Source: Candidatus Eiseniibacteriota bacterium (GTDB lineage: Bacteria; Eisenbacteria; RBG-16-71-46). Taken from it: a DNA stretch of 6,206 bases. Below are positions 6,014 to 6,206 of this stretch, one piece after another. Within the stretch, counting starts at the first letter, position 1. Each line of letters opens with the position of its first letter. The stretch lies in assembly GCA_005893185.1 (NCBI GenBank), contig VBOS01000097.1, positions 1-6,206 on the forward strand, given 5' to 3'. Under the pieces are notes generated by a model. It worked only from the letters and a program-made list of their open reading frames with translations. It had not been told where the DNA came from and ran no database searches. The translations under genes were made by a program, and so were the position numbers.

Positions 6014-6206
6014 ATGGTGCGAATGCACTCGAATTCGACGAGCAAGAAGGTTGTGGTGCTGCTGTCCGCGTTGGGGTTCGTACTCGCGCTGGTCGTCCTT
6101 CGATACCGAAATCTCTACGAGGACGAGTGGTTCACGCTCTCCGCCGTTCAGAGGCCGCTGCACGAGCTGTGGGATTGGGCCAATGCTCACGACATGCACC
6201 CGCCGG
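6014..6206 (+). CDS. N-terminus of a membrane glycosyltransferase, ArnT/PMT (GT39/GT83)-like; partial at right edge
   Basis: The first 64 codons of a gene that runs off the window. One hydrophobic segment (about residues 13-29) is followed by YEDEWFTLSAVQRPLHELWD and then AHDMHPP at the edge. This is the start of the superfamily that transfers sugars from polyprenyl phosphate in the periplasm (PMT, ArnT, GT39/GT83): first transmembrane helix, then an external loop with an acidic Asp-Glu pair (here E36-D37-E38), then a conserved His-Pro-Pro just before the next helix. Members usually have 400-600 residues and 10 or more helices. The ATG at 6014 is the first in frame after a TGA at 5975-5977; ATG 6023 is an alternative, and no strong Shine-Dalgarno supports either. 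As a user of polyprenyl-phosphate sugars it fits well with the two GT2 synthases in the window. The family assignment rests on few residues. Confidence 0.68.
   Translation, partial: MVRMHSNSTSKKVVVLLSALGFVLALVVLRYRNLYEDEWFTLSAVQRPLHELWDWANAHDMHPP

Overview
The window is a high-G+C stretch (about two thirds G+C by eye, with G/C-ending codons throughout) from a bacterial surface-glycan locus. No gene is diagnostic of a taxon. Shine-Dalgarno sites are mostly weak, which fits an uncultured high-GC bacterium, but I cannot name the lineage. There are no RNA genes, insertion sequences, CRISPR arrays or tRNAs.

Layout: seven protein genes in two divergent groups around a 253-bp intergenic region (3886-4138). 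Leftward, on the minus strand, come a membrane-anchored SGNH/GDSL hydrolase (2752-3885), a second and quite different SGNH/GDSL hydrolase (1404-2627), a family-2 glycosyltransferase of the polyprenyl-phosphate sugar synthase type (573-1247), and a multi-pass membrane protein resembling the O-antigen ligase/polymerase group (576 down to the left edge). The last two overlap by ATGA. Rightward, on the plus strand, come a second family-2 glycosyltransferase (4139-4858), a closely spaced NAD-dependent sugar epimerase/dehydratase (4881-5837), and the first 64 codons of a membrane glycosyltransferase that looks like the ArnT/PMT (GT39/GT83-like) superfamily (6014 to the right edge).

The genes can be read together as follows (inference). 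The epimerase supplies a nucleotide sugar. The two GT2 enzymes load sugars onto polyprenyl phosphate or a growing lipid-linked glycan. The PMT-like protein uses lipid-linked sugar on the outer face of the membrane. The ligase/polymerase-like protein polymerises or transfers the glycan. The SGNH proteins add or remove acyl groups. All are generic families, so the structure of the glycan cannot be read from the sequence.

The most notable observation is an in-frame TAG codon (109-111, minus strand) inside the ligase/polymerase-like gene. The reading frame continues past it, with no frameshift, into 36 more residues of coherent membrane-protein sequence up to the window edge. It is either a true nonsense mutation, a sequencing or assembly error, or (least likely) a recoded or read-through codon. 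A second recurring pattern is that three of the gene 3' ends are followed at once by GC-rich inverted repeats that lack a T-tract.
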